Assembly (NCBI RefSeq): GCF_014648055.1
Contig: NZ_BMQJ01000018.1
Coordinates: 62,001 to 126,000, forward strand
Origin: Streptosporangium pseudovulgare
GTDB lineage: Bacteria; Actinomycetota; Actinomycetes; Streptosporangiales; Streptosporangiaceae
Direction: 5' to 3'
Length of the DNA: 64,000 nt
Part shown: piece after piece, positions 32,599 to 40,905 of the stretch
How the letters are laid out: each line of letters opens with the position of its first letter
How positions within the stretch are numbered: position 1 is the first letter of the stretch
The notes under the pieces: generated by a model
Database searches by the model: none
What the model saw: the letters and a program-made list of their open reading frames with translations, nothing else
What the model was told of the DNA's origin: nothing
Translations under genes and position numbers: made by a program

Positions 32599-34655
32599 TG
32601 CGCTCCTCCGATGGCGATGACGAGGTTGGAGTGGGCGTCCACGGTGAGCCGGTCGCCCGGGAGCAGCACGGTGGTGGTGTCCATCTGCTCGATCACGGCC
32701 GGGCCCTCGAGGCGGTTGCCCGGCCGCATGGCCTCCCGCCGGTGCACCGGCACCTCGACGTAGCCGCCGAGTTCGGGCACGTGCATGGCGCGGGTGCCGA
32801 TGAGGGAGGCGGCGGCGTCGGGGCCGGCCGCCTCTTCGCGCGGCAGCTCGGCCCGCGGCACGGACCCGGTGGCCTGCAGGCGCAAGGTGACGGCCTCGAC
32901 GGGGTCGCCGGGGGCGTCGTAGCCGTACAGTCTGCGGTGTTCGGCGGCGAAGGCGGTCAGGACGGCCAGCACCGTCTCCTCGGTGATCGGGCCGTCGGGG
33001 ACGGGTACGGGGATCTCGTAGTTCTGCCCGGCGTAGCGCAGCTCCGCGGTGCGCAGCACGCTCCGCTCGGCCGCCTCGACGCCCTCCTGCTCGAACCAGT
33101 CCCGCGCCTCGCCGTCCAGTTCCTCGTACAGGGCGCCGAGCCGCCGCGCGGAGTCCTCCCGGAACGGCTGGATGCGGGTGCGCGAGAAGTCCGCGCGCAC
33201 GTCGGTCATCAGCAGTCCCAGCGCCGACTGGGCGCCCGGGGTGGGCGGCACCAGCACGGTGCGCATGCCCAGCTCGCGGGCCAGCCGGGAGGCGTGCAGC
33301 GGTCCCGCGCCGCCGAACGGGACCAAGGTGTAGTCACGCGGGTCGTATCCCCGCTGCACGGAGATGACCCGGATGGCCCGCGCCATGTTGGCGGTGACGA
33401 CGCGCAGGATGCCCTCGGCGGCCTCCTCCACGCCGAGCCCGACCCGTTCGGCGACGCGGCCGACGGCGGCGCGCGCGGCCTGCTCGTCGATGGCCATCCG
33501 CCCGTCGAGCAGGTGGGCGGGGTTGAGGGTGTGCAGGACGACGTTGGCGTCGGTCACCGTCGCCTCGCTGCCCTTGCCGTAGCAGGCGGGGCCGGGGTCG
33601 GCGCCCGCGCTGGCCGGTCCCACCTTGAGGTGGCCGCCCGCGTCGACGTGGGCCAGCGAGCCGCCGCCGGCGCCCACGGTGTGGATGTCGAGCATCGGGG
33701 TGCGGATGGGCCGTCCGTCGAGCTCCATCCCGGTGGTGACCTTCGGCACGCCGTTCTGGACGAGGGAGATGTCGGAGGAGGTGCCGCCCATGTCGAAGGT
33801 GATGATGTCGGGGTGGCCCGCGCCGGCGCAGATGCCTGCGGCGCCCACCACACCGGTGCTCGGCCCGGACAGCACGACACGCACCGGCATCGCCTCGGCC
33901 GCCTGGAAGGGCAGGATGCCGCCGTTGGACTGGGTGACGTGCGGCACGGCCGTCAGCCCTCGCTCGGCCAGCCGGCCGCGCAGCCGCTCCAGGTAGCGGG
34001 CGACGACCGGTCCGACGTAGGCGTTGGTCACGACCGTGGAGAGCCGCTCGAACTCGCGGAACTCGGGCAGCACCCGGCTGGACAGCGAGATGTGCGCCCC
34101 GGGCAGTTCCTCCGCGAGGATCTCCCCCGCCCGCTGCTCGTGCTCGGGACGCAGGAAGCTGTACAGGAAGCAGACCGCGACCGCCTCCACCTCGTGCTCG
34201 CGCAGCGTCTTCGCCGCGGCCCGCACCTCCTGCTCGTCCAGCGCGATCTCGACGCGCCCGTCGTGGCGGACCCGCTCGGTCACCTCCAGCCGCAGGTCCC
34301 GCGCGGCGAAGGGGACGGCCTTGTCCGCCTGGAGATCGTAGAGATCCGGCCGGCGGCCGCGCCCCAGCTCCAGCAGGTCGCGAAAGCCCCGCGTGGTGAT
34401 CACGCCGGTGCGCGCGCCCCTGTGGGTGAGCAGGGCGTTCGTGCCGACCGTGGTGCCGTGCGCGAAGTACGACACCTCGCCCATGCCCCGGCCGCCGATC
34501 TGCTCCAGGGCGCTTTCGACGCCTTCGACGATGGCCAGCCCCGGGTCGGCCGGGGTGCTTGAGACCTTCCGCACGTGGACGGCGCCGGTCGCCTCGTCGT
34601 AGACGACGATGTCGGTGAAGGTACCGCCGGTGTCGACACCGATGCGCAGAGTCAT
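32595..34655 (-). CDS. hyuA: Hydantoinase A / 5-oxoprolinase A-type subunit (ATP-binding)
   Basis: A 686-residue HyuA subunit with actin/Hsp70-like ATPase folds: LRIGVDTGGTFTDIVVYDEA is phosphate loop 1, GTTVGTNALLTHRGARTGVI is the conserved N-domain turn, and TFDMGGTSSDISLV is phosphate loop 2. C-terminal part: LVPFGGAGPLHASRLARELG and LLMTDVRADFSRT. ATG 34655 (AGGAACG before it) overlaps the kinase stop as ATGA; an in-frame ATG at 34679 lies inside the kinase gene. HyuA activates the lactam or imide with ATP and HyuB completes hydrolysis. Confidence 0.92.
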   Translation of the reverse strand: MTLRIGVDTGGTFTDIVVYDEATGAVHVRKVSSTPADPGLAIVEGVESALEQIGGRGMGEVSYFAHGTTVGTNALLTHRGARTGVITTRGFRDLLELGRGRRPDLYDLQADKAVPFAARDLRLEVTERVRHDGRVEIALDEQEVRAAAKTLREHEVEAVAVCFLYSFLRPEHEQRAGEILAEELPGAHISLSSRVLPEFREFERLSTVVTNAYVGPVVARYLERLRGRLAERGLTAVPHVTQSNGGILPFQAAEAMPVRVVLSGPSTGVVGAAGICAGAGHPDIITFDMGGTSSDISLVQNGVPKVTTGMELDGRPIRTPMLDIHTVGAGGGSLAHVDAGGHLKVGPASAGADPGPACYGKGSEATVTDANVVLHTLNPAHLLDGRMAIDEQAARAAVGRVAERVGLGVEEAAEGILRVVTANMARAIRVISVQRGYDPRDYTLVPFGGAGPLHASRLARELGMRTVLVPPTPGAQSALGLLMTDVRADFSRTRIQPFREDSARRLGALYEELDGEARDWFEQEGVEAAERSVLRTAELRYAGQNYEIPVPVPDGPITEETVLAVLTAFAAEHRRLYGYDAPGDPVEAVTLRLQATGSVPRAELPREEAAGPDAAASLIGTRAMHVPELGGYVEVPVHRREAMRPGNRLEGPAVIEQMDTTTVLLPGDRLTVDAHSNLVIAIGGAQ

Positions 34656-35527
34656 TGCGTTCCTACCTGTCGCGAGCACTTCCGGAGTTTCCGCTGGTCA
34701 AACGATATGTACTGGTGGCTCCCTGCCGGGATCGGTGCTCCGTGCCCGAAGCCGCCGTATGCCTCGCAGGCCAGGGCGGCGGCCTCGGCGGCCGCGCGCA
34801 GCGCCTGCTCGGGATCGCCCTCCCGTCGCAGAAGCCCTGGAAGGAGCGTTCCAAGGAAGGCGTCGCCGGCGCCGAGCGTGTCCACGACGCGGCAGGGGAC
34901 CGCGGGCTGCCGCCACAGGCGACGGCCGTCGCTCAGGAGGGCTCCGTCGCCGCCCCTGGTGGCCAGCGCCCAGCGTGCTCCGCCCGCGGTCGCCTCCCGT
35001 ACGAGGGACTCCGCCTCCTGCTCCCCCAGCTGCGAGGCGGAGTACGCGGCCAGGAACAGGTGCGGGACCAGGCCGGCCGCCCACGGCTCGCGCCAGCGGT
35101 GGGAGAAGTCGAAGGAGAGGCGGATGCGGGCGGCGATCTGCGGCACCTGCCCGATCAGGGAGCCGCTGTACGCGGTGTGCGCGAGGTCGTAGCCCGCCAG
35201 GGCGTCGAGGCCGGCGGCGTCCAGGGTGAACGGCGAGACGCCGTCGTCGGAGCCGGCGAAGAATCGGTCGCCGTCCTTCAGGCGCACCTCGCTCCACGCG
35301 TTGGGGCCCGGCTCGGTCCGGACCCGGGAGACGTCCACGCCCTCGGCGGCCAGCGCCCCGCGTACCAGCGCGCCGGCCGCGTCGTCGCCGGTCACGCCCC
35401 AGTAGGCGGTCTCCGCGCCGGCCCGCCGGGCGTACACGGCGACGTTGACGGCGTTGCCGCCGGGGAACATCGTCGCGAGGTCGGCGTAGCGGTCGGCGAC
35501 GTTGTCGCCGAGCCCCACCAGACGCAT
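34652..35527 (-). CDS. frlD: PfkB-family sugar kinase, fructoselysine-6-kinase (FrlD)-like
   Basis: A 291-residue ribokinase-fold enzyme. The opening VGLGDNVADRYADLATMFPG followed by GGNAVNVAVYARRAG is the FrlD pattern, and DTLGAGDAF carries the catalytic Asp222. FrlD phosphorylates the sugar of an Amadori compound (fructosyl amino acid) at O-6 before deglycation. Its ATG shares one base with the frlB stop (TGATG). The pairing with a FrlB-type SIS protein strongly supports the Amadori role; whether the amino acid is lysine cannot be read from the sequence, and the hyuAB neighbours argue for another one. Confidence 0.85.
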   Translation of the reverse strand: MRLVGLGDNVADRYADLATMFPGGNAVNVAVYARRAGAETAYWGVTGDDAAGALVRGALAAEGVDVSRVRTEPGPNAWSEVRLKDGDRFFAGSDDGVSPFTLDAAGLDALAGYDLAHTAYSGSLIGQVPQIAARIRLSFDFSHRWREPWAAGLVPHLFLAAYSASQLGEQEAESLVREATAGGARWALATRGGDGALLSDGRRLWRQPAVPCRVVDTLGAGDAFLGTLLPGLLRREGDPEQALRAAAEAAALACEAYGGFGHGAPIPAGSHQYISFDQRKLRKCSRQVGTQ

Positions 35528-36561
35528 CAGTACTCCACCCGGTACATGTAGCGGCGCTGCGCGGTGTTGTGGCCGCGCTCGGCGGCGCAGAAGTCGAGCA
35601 GCCGCCGCGACGTGCTCGCGACGGCGAGCGGGCTGATCAGGCCGCGCTGCGCCTCGGGCACGCCGGGCAGGGTGAAGTCACGGGAGTCCAGGACCGAGAA
35701 GGTGGAGTAGTAGCGCTCGGCGAAGGCGACGGCGCGCTCCCCCATCGGGCGGGTGGCGTCCTCGCCGTTCAGGATCAGGACGGGGTGCTGACCGATGATC
35801 TCGAAGGGACCGTGGAAGAAGTCGCCGGCGTGCACGGCCGAGGCGTGCAGCCAGTTCATCTCCTGCAGATAGCAGGCGGCCAGCGCGTTGGCGGCGCCGA
35901 AGTTGGGGCCGGCGCCGAGCACGTACACCAGGTCCGCATCGCGCCACTGGGCGCCGACCTTGGCTCCGAGGGCGGCCACCTCCTGCTTGGCCGCGGTGAG
36001 CGCCTGCGGGACGGCGGCGATCGCGCGCCAGGCCGCGTCCGCGTCGGGCAGCGCGCCGTGCGCGTCCAGCACGGCCAGGGCGATCTGGGTGAAGTGGATG
36101 GCCTTGGGCTCGGTGACCGTCACATCGCTCGGGTAGTCGAACAGCACGTCGGCGACCTCGGCAAGCGGGGATTCGCCGCCGCGCGCGATGCCGGCCACGG
36201 TGGCGCCGGCCTTCTTGGCCAGCCGCGCGGCCTGCAGCGTCTCGGGGGTGCCGCCGGAGTGCGAGGACGCGACCACCAGCGCCGTCTCGTCCAGCCCGGA
36301 CAGTGGCCGGTGAACCATCTCGCCGGCGGTCATCCGCTGCGAGGCGGGCGCACCGGCCGTGGACTCGAGCAGGTCCTGCGCCGGGAAGGTCGAGTAGTAC
36401 GAGCCGCCGCAGCCCACGAAGTACACCGTGCGCAGGCGGCGGGCGGCGGCCAGTTCGGCGGCCAGCCCCCTGGCCTTTCCGGCCTGGGCGACCGTGTGCT
36501 CCAGCGTGGATGTCAGATCGGATGCCAAGGGGATGGGCTCGATGGCGACGGGCGAGGACAT
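35527..36561 (-). CDS. frlB: SIS-domain Amadori deglycase, FrlB-like
   Basis: A 344-residue double-SIS protein. SIS 1 has YFVGCGGSYYSTFPAQDLLE and VVASSHSGGTPETLQAARLA for sugar-phosphate binding; SIS 2 has DLVYVLGAGPNFGAANALAA. The stretch YLQEMNWLHASAVHAGDFFH then GPFEI contains the Glu and His positions used for catalysis in FrlB/FraB as I recall, and the end RRYMYRVEY is typical. The reaction splits 6-phosphofructosyl-amino acid into glucose-6-phosphate and amino acid. ATG 36561 has an AGGAGAG ribosome site; earlier in-frame starts fall within the LacI operators. First gene of the operon. Confidence 0.87.
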   Translation of the reverse strand: MSSPVAIEPIPLASDLTSTLEHTVAQAGKARGLAAELAAARRLRTVYFVGCGGSYYSTFPAQDLLESTAGAPASQRMTAGEMVHRPLSGLDETALVVASSHSGGTPETLQAARLAKKAGATVAGIARGGESPLAEVADVLFDYPSDVTVTEPKAIHFTQIALAVLDAHGALPDADAAWRAIAAVPQALTAAKQEVAALGAKVGAQWRDADLVYVLGAGPNFGAANALAACYLQEMNWLHASAVHAGDFFHGPFEIIGQHPVLILNGEDATRPMGERAVAFAERYYSTFSVLDSRDFTLPGVPEAQRGLISPLAVASTSRRLLDFCAAERGHNTAQRRYMYRVEY

Positions 36562-36611
36562 GGGTCTTTTTCTCTCCTGAAATTGATCATGCGGAGCTGG
36601 GCCGCGACACA

Positions 36612-36648
36612 GTGAGAACCTTCTCACTGATTGCTGAGAACCTTCTCA
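36612..36648. promoter_or_regulatory. Twin LacI-type operators between the frl-hyu operon and its regulator
   Basis: gtgagaaccttctcac (36612-36627) and tgagaaccttctca (36635-36648) share the core tgagaa-cc-ttctca. Centres are 22 bp apart, about two helical turns, so two dimers would bind the same face. The pair lies 51 bp before the frlB start and about 97 bp before the LacI start, suiting control of both directions. Confidence 0.82.
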
Positions 36649-36744
36649 CTGCCGATAGACTTACGTCAACGGTCTTCGGATGGGATATTTCTTCAGATTT
36701 CGGACATGCCGCCAGACCGCCCCACAGCAGAAAGGGCACCGGAC

Positions 36745-37890
36745 GTGCGACCCACAGACCGGCGCGGAGGACAGCCGAGCATCGTCGAGGTGGCCGGCGT
36801 CGCCGGGGTGTCCACCGCCACGGCCGGCCGTGTCCTCGGCGGCTACGGAAAGGTCAGCGAGACCTCACGGCGCAAAGTGGAGGAGGCCGCCCAGCGCCTG
36901 GGTTACCGCGCCAACGGCCTGGCTCGCAGCCTCATCCAGGGGTCGACGGAGACCATCGGCGTCATCGTCACCGACGTGGGCAACTCCTTCTTCGCCAGCG
37001 CGGTCCGCGCCATCGCCGACGAGGTCCGGGCGGCCGGCTATGAGATGCTGCTGGCCAACACCGACGCCGACCCCCAGACCGAGCAGCGGGCCCTGCGCAT
37101 GATGTGGGAGAAGCGCGTGGACGGCGTGATCATCGCGCCCCAGGGCTCCGGCAGCGTCGGCCACCTGCGCCCCCTGGTGGACGACGGGCTCCCCATCGTC
37201 CTGCTGGACCGGCCGCTGGCGACGCTGCCCGAGGTGGACCAGGTGATCATCAACAACACGTCGTGCGCGCGCAGCGCAGTCAACCACCTGATCGAGCTCG
37301 GCCATCGGCACATCGCGGTCATCAGCGAGGCGGCCCACGACTTCCCCCGGCTGCGCTCGGTCACCCTCGCCGGCGGCGACGCCGAGCGCCCCAGCGCCGC
37401 GCGCCTGGTGGGCTACCTCGCCGCCCTGCGCCGCGCCGGCATCGACGCCGACGAGGACCTCGTCGTGCACTCCCCCTACAACCGGGCCGCCGCGGAGCGG
37501 GCCGTGCTGGGCCTGCTGCGGCGGCGGCCCGAGGTGACGGCCATCTTCTGCACCGACAACGTCCTGACCTCCGGCGCCGTCGCCGCGATCCAGCGCAGCG
37601 GCCGCCGCTGCCCCGACGACCTGTCCGTGATCGGCTTCGACGACCAGGACTGGACGACGCTGGTCAGGCCCCAGCTGACCGTGGTGCGCCAGCCCCGCTA
37701 CGAACTCGGCTCCGCCGCCGCCCACAGGCTGCTGCAGCGCATCGAGGAGCGCCGCTCCGCCCCGAACAACCGGTCACGAGCCGAGAACACCGCGTCCGGC
37801 GATGCTCCGAAGATCCAGGAGGCCCAGCGACTGGTGCTGCGCGGCCGGCTGATCAAGCGGGCCTCGACCGGCCCGATCCCGCCCGGCTGA
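36745..37890 (+). CDS. LacI-family transcriptional regulator of the frl-hyu operon
   Basis: A 381-residue repressor. HTH and hinge: PSIVEVAGVAGVSTATAGRV, LGGYGKVSETSRRKVEEAAQ, RLGYRANGLARSL. The periplasmic-binding-protein-like effector domain follows (GVIVTDVGNSFFASAVRAIA, VIGFDDQDW). GTG 36745 is preferred since AAAGGG lies 8 bp before it; longer in-frame starts at 36631 and 36706 lack a ribosome site and the first overlaps an operator. A Ser/Arg-rich insertion with about 50 extra residues near the end (SAPNNRSRAENTASGDAP) is unusual. Inducer is presumably the operon's sugar-amine substrate (inference). Confidence 0.9.
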   Translation: MRPTDRRGGQPSIVEVAGVAGVSTATAGRVLGGYGKVSETSRRKVEEAAQRLGYRANGLARSLIQGSTETIGVIVTDVGNSFFASAVRAIADEVRAAGYEMLLANTDADPQTEQRALRMMWEKRVDGVIIAPQGSGSVGHLRPLVDDGLPIVLLDRPLATLPEVDQVIINNTSCARSAVNHLIELGHRHIAVISEAAHDFPRLRSVTLAGGDAERPSAARLVGYLAALRRAGIDADEDLVVHSPYNRAAAERAVLGLLRRRPEVTAIFCTDNVLTSGAVAAIQRSGRRCPDDLSVIGFDDQDWTTLVRPQLTVVRQPRYELGSAAAHRLLQRIEERRSAPNNRSRAENTASGDAPKIQEAQRLVLRGRLIKRASTGPIPPG

Positions 37891-37905
37891 GCTTCGGGGC
37901 AGGGA

Positions 37906-37930
37906 GGCCCGCGGGCGATCCCCGCGGGCC
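37906..37930 (+). terminator. GC hairpin after the LacI gene
   Basis: ggcccgcggg (37906-37915), loop cgatc, cccgcgggcc (37921-37930); 10 perfect pairs starting 15 bp after the stop. No T-run, as is common in GC-rich actinomycetes. Confidence 0.7.
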
Positions 37931-38118
37931 ATGACGCCGGTCGACGGCTGCCGGACTCTGGCCTGCCCATCCTCACACGCCTGGCCGCCGCCGCCGGACT
38001 GGAGGCGCCGGCGGCCGGGGGTGTGCGCCTTATCCGCGGCACTCACGTGCGCGCGGGAGAAGACCACCGGCGGCCCTCACATGGGGCCCGTGTAAGCGCG
38101 GAATGCGGCGACGCGCCG

Positions 38119-38150
38119 GAGCCCGCGCCCCTGACTCGGGGCGCGGGCTC
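38119..38150. terminator. Strong bidirectional hairpin
   Basis: gagcccgcgcccc (38119-38131), loop tgactc, ggggcgcgggctc (38138-38150): 13 perfect pairs. It lies between the LacI gene and the converging AhpD-like gene and could serve both. Confidence 0.7.
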
Positions 38151-38301
38151 TGTCGGCTCGTGGACTCCACGGACCAAGGAATCCGTCGCACGGCCCTGTG
38201 ATCAGAGGCGCGCCGGCCCCGGCAGCGGGATGGAGGCCACCGGGCGGGCCGCCGGATGCCGGGCGCTCGGCTCGGTCGGTGAGCGGTACCGGGATGGGGG
38301 G

Positions 38302-38778
38302 TTATGCGGCCGAAGCGGGCTGGTGGTCGCCGCCGCGCTGCCGGTTGATGACGGCGAAGCGGTTGGTGGCGTTGATGAGGGCGATGAACGCCACCAAGGC
38401 GGCGAGCTGATCGTGGTCGTAGTGCTCGGCGGCGTCGGCCCAGGCTTGGTCGGTGACGCCGCCGGCGCCGTCGGCGATGCGGGTGCCCTGCTCGGCCAGC
38501 TCCAGTGCGGCGCGCTCGGCGTCGGTGAACACCGTCGACTCCCGCCAGGCCGCGACCAGGTTGATGCGGGTGGCGCTCTGCCCGACGTGCGCCAGGTCCT
38601 TGGCGTGCGCGTCGGTGCAGTAGCCGCACCCGTTGATCTGGCTGGCGCGCAGCAGCACCAGGTCCCGGGTCACCGCCGGCAGCGTCGATTCCTTGATCAG
38701 GGCCATGCTCGCCGAAGCGATGTGCTTGAGGGCCTTGGCGGCGACCGGGCTGCTGAACAGGTCCATACGAGCTTCCAT
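38302..38778 (-). CDS. Carboxymuconolactone decarboxylase/AhpD-family protein
   Basis: A 158-residue all-helical AhpD-like protein with the redox motif CGYC (Cys51, Cys54) followed by TDAHAKDL, where His58 completes the usual CxxCxxxH site. Such proteins act as alkylhydroperoxidase-like reductases or are of unknown use. ATG 38778 has GAGGACGAC before it; the later in-frame ATG at 38766 is possible. It is divergent from an ECF41 sigma factor and has the matching promoter, the standard ECF41 partnership (carboxymuconolactone decarboxylase, oxidoreductase or epimerase genes). Confidence 0.88.
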   Translation of the reverse strand: MEARMDLFSSPVAAKALKHIASASMALIKESTLPAVTRDLVLLRASQINGCGYCTDAHAKDLAHVGQSATRINLVAAWRESTVFTDAERAALELAEQGTRIADGAGGVTDQAWADAAEHYDHDQLAALVAFIALINATNRFAVINRQRGGDHQPASAA

Positions 38779-38854
38779 GACGTCGTCCTCACTGTGGGAG
38801 CGGGCCGCGCGACCGTCGGCGTGGATCATCGGCGCGGCATCGGACGACCATGGA

Positions 38855-38881
38855 GATGCCGATGACCCGATCCCTGTGACA
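38855..38881 (-). promoter_or_regulatory. ECF41-type promoter for the AhpD-like gene
   Basis: On the minus strand TGTCACA (38881-38875), 16 bp, CATC (38858-38855). It matches the known ECF41 pattern TGTCACA-N16-CGTC except for one base in the -10 element. It lies 77 bp before the AhpD-like start. Confidence 0.65.
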
Positions 38882-38915
38882 GCCAGGCGATGTGATGCAT
38901 GCCACACACCATGGC

Positions 38916-38942
38916 TGTCACAGACGGGTGGGGACCGGCATC
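38916..38942 (+). promoter_or_regulatory. ECF41-type promoter for the sigma-factor gene
   Basis: TGTCACA (38916-38922), 16 bp, CATC (38939-38942), 46 bp before the sigma-factor ATG. It has the same spacing and the same -10 variant as the divergent promoter, implying autoregulation. Confidence 0.65.
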
Positions 38943-38987
38943 TTTCTGCGTGTGACACGATCAACCGCGAAAGGCGGAACGCCCACG

Positions 38988-39926
38988 ATGAGCGAACACA
39001 GCGAGCCGGCCATGGACGCACCCGAGCCGCCCGCCGGCCACGGCCGCGTGGATCCGGCCACCGAGGCGTTCGTGGCGCACCGCAACCTGTTGTTCACCGT
39101 CGCCTACGAGATGCTCGGCTCGGCCGCCGACGCCGAGGACGTCCTGCAGGAGACGTGGCTGCGGTGGGCGGACGTCGATCTGGAGCAGGTGCGCGATCGG
39201 CGCGCCTACCTGGTCCGGGTGACCACGCGTCAGGCGCTCGGCCGGATGCGTACGCTGCGCCGCCGCAAGGAGTTCTACATCGGCCCCTGGCTGCCCGAAC
39301 CGCTGCTGACCGCGCCGGACGTGGCGGAGGACGTGGAGTTGGCCGACAGCGTCTCGATGGCGATGCTGCTGGTGCTGGAGACCCTCGCCCCGACCGAGCG
39401 GGCGGTGTTCGTGCTGCGCGAGGTGTTCGACCTCGGCTACGACGAGATCACCGAAGCCGTCGGCAAGACGCAGGCCGCGGTCCGCCAGATCGCCCACCGG
39501 GCCCGTGCGCACGTCGCCGCCCGCCGCCCGCGCGGAGCCGTCTCGCCGACCGAGACCCACGATGCGCTCAAGGCGTTCCGGCAGGCGGTCGAAAGCGGCG
39601 ACCTGCAGGGCCTGCTCGACAAGCTCGCTCCCGACGTCGTCCTGCTGGGCGACGGCGGCGGGGTCGTCCAGGCCGCGCTGGAGCCGATCGTGGGCGCCGA
39701 CCGGGTGGCCCACGTGCTGGCCACCGGACGGCTGAGCACGATCATCGCGGCGACGCTGCAGCCGGCACAGATCAACGGCTACCCGGCGCTGATCCTCCGC
39801 CTCGACGGCAAGATCGACACCGTCATCGCGGTGCGCCTCGACGACGGCCTCATCACCGGCCTGTACGCCGTGCGCAACCCCGACAAACTGTCCTGGATCC
39901 AGCAGGAGACCGCCCTGCGCCGCTGA
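38988..39926 (+). CDS. sigJ: ECF41-family RNA polymerase sigma factor (SigJ-like)
   Basis: A 312-residue ECF sigma factor with a C-terminal SnoaL-like domain that controls its activity in place of an anti-sigma factor. Region 2: LFTVAYEMLGSAADAEDVLQ and ETWLRWADVD; the ECF41 linker motif is WLPEPL; region 4: LETLAPTERAVFVLREVFDL and KTQAAVRQIAHRARAHVAAR. The C-terminal domain carries DGGGVVQAAL and NPDKLSW, the conserved ECF41 tail motifs. ATG 38988 is favoured by GAAAGGCGG; upstream in-frame starts overlap its promoter. Expected target is the divergent AhpD-like gene plus itself. Confidence 0.92.
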   Translation: MSEHSEPAMDAPEPPAGHGRVDPATEAFVAHRNLLFTVAYEMLGSAADAEDVLQETWLRWADVDLEQVRDRRAYLVRVTTRQALGRMRTLRRRKEFYIGPWLPEPLLTAPDVAEDVELADSVSMAMLLVLETLAPTERAVFVLREVFDLGYDEITEAVGKTQAAVRQIAHRARAHVAARRPRGAVSPTETHDALKAFRQAVESGDLQGLLDKLAPDVVLLGDGGGVVQAALEPIVGADRVAHVLATGRLSTIIAATLQPAQINGYPALILRLDGKIDTVIAVRLDDGLITGLYAVRNPDKLSWIQQETALRR

Positions 39927-40029
39927 GCCCGGAGCTCCCCGGCCACGTGGCCCCCGGTGCTCCGCCGACCCGGCAGGACATGGCGTCTGGAGAGCTGTGA
40001 GCTATCGGCAAGGCGAGTCATGACCGTGA

Positions 40030-40713
40030 TCACACATCTCCGGCGAGGCGGGAATCGGGGGCCGGTTCGTCCTCGATGAGGAACTCGATCCCCGTGACCA
40101 CGTCTGTGACCACGCGATCAGGCGCGGTAGAAGGGATGGTGTTCAAGCCGCGGTCGATCCATATCGTGCTGAGCCCGACGGCCCGACCTCCGGCTATGTC
40201 AGCCTCCGGGCTGTCTCCGGTCATCCATCCGCCGTCGTCGAGGTTCGCCCCGCACCTTCGGGCCACGACGCCGAACAGACGAGGATCCGGCTTCTTGAAG
40301 CCCTCGGCCCCCGAGATCGCCCACGCGGTCACGACGTCGGCCAGACCAGACCGGACGATCTTCCCGGTCTGGTTGTCCTTCATCCCGTTCGTCACGATGC
40401 CGACGATCCATCCGGCATCACGCAGAGCAGCCAGGCCGGCGAGGACTTCGGGACGGCACTCCACCAGGAACGGCAGCCGACCTCGATAACGGGCCCACAA
40501 GACGTCAGCGGGTTCGCTCAACCCGAACCTGTCCCGAACGGCTTGGAAGAACTGATCCATCGGCAGCGCGCCGTCGTTGTCCAGCTCAATCATCCAGGCC
40601 AGGTCGTGCTCGCTAAGCGCTCGGTCCGATGCGAATTCCGCCGCCCAGCGCCGGAACGCCCCCAGGCGGTCGATCAGCGTGTTGTCCAGGTCGAAGAGCG
40701 CCAGCCGTTGCAC
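40030..40713 (-). CDS. HAD-superfamily hydrolase (phosphatase-like)
   Basis: A 227-residue HAD enzyme: motif I LFDLDNTLIDR with the nucleophile Asp and acid/base Asp, a helical cap (about 18-90), motif II VTNGM, motif III Lys in GFKKPDPRLFG, and motif IV TGDSPEADIAGG. It should be a small-molecule phosphatase of the YjjG/Gph subgroup; the substrate is not predictable. The gene stands alone; its ATG 40713 is preceded by a region with transposase scraps. Confidence 0.92.
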   Translation of the reverse strand: MQRLALFDLDNTLIDRLGAFRRWAAEFASDRALSEHDLAWMIELDNDGALPMDQFFQAVRDRFGLSEPADVLWARYRGRLPFLVECRPEVLAGLAALRDAGWIVGIVTNGMKDNQTGKIVRSGLADVVTAWAISGAEGFKKPDPRLFGVVARRCGANLDDGGWMTGDSPEADIAGGRAVGLSTIWIDRGLNTIPSTAPDRVVTDVVTGIEFLIEDEPAPDSRLAGDV

Positions 40714-40740
40714 AGCGCATCACATACCCATCCCCGTCAT

Positions 40741-40800
40741 GCCGTCAACCAGCCCGGTGGTCATAGGGCTCGATGGGGGGTACATCGATCCACGATGCAA
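40741..40800 (+). mobile_element. Tiny ISKra4-like transposase scrap
   Basis: A plus-strand frame encodes SPVVIGLDGGYIDPRCKR. VVxxLDGGYVR is the start of the catalytic core in ISKra4-family transposases as I remember them. Only about 20 residues match, so it is a weak call. Confidence 0.3.
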
Positions 40801-40905
40801 GCGTCGGCACTCGACCCGGCAGGCCCTTCACCCGTACGTCCCTGCGGGTGGAGTCCTACCTGACCGGGTCCCGGTGGCAACGGCACAGGAAACGATGAGC
40901 CGTTT

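Noticed and set aside
30805..32763. 652-codon plus-strand frame over hyuB
   Set aside because: Shadow of hyuB with no domain features and repeated GDV/AGV patterns.
32598..34562. 654-codon open frame antisense to hyuA on the plus strand
   Set aside because: Composition is His/Gly/Val-rich and typical of antisense frames in GC-rich genes; hyuA on the other strand has full family motifs.
35569..36615. 348-codon plus-strand frame over frlB
   Set aside because: Shadow with no recognisable motif; the minus-strand SIS protein is unmistakable.
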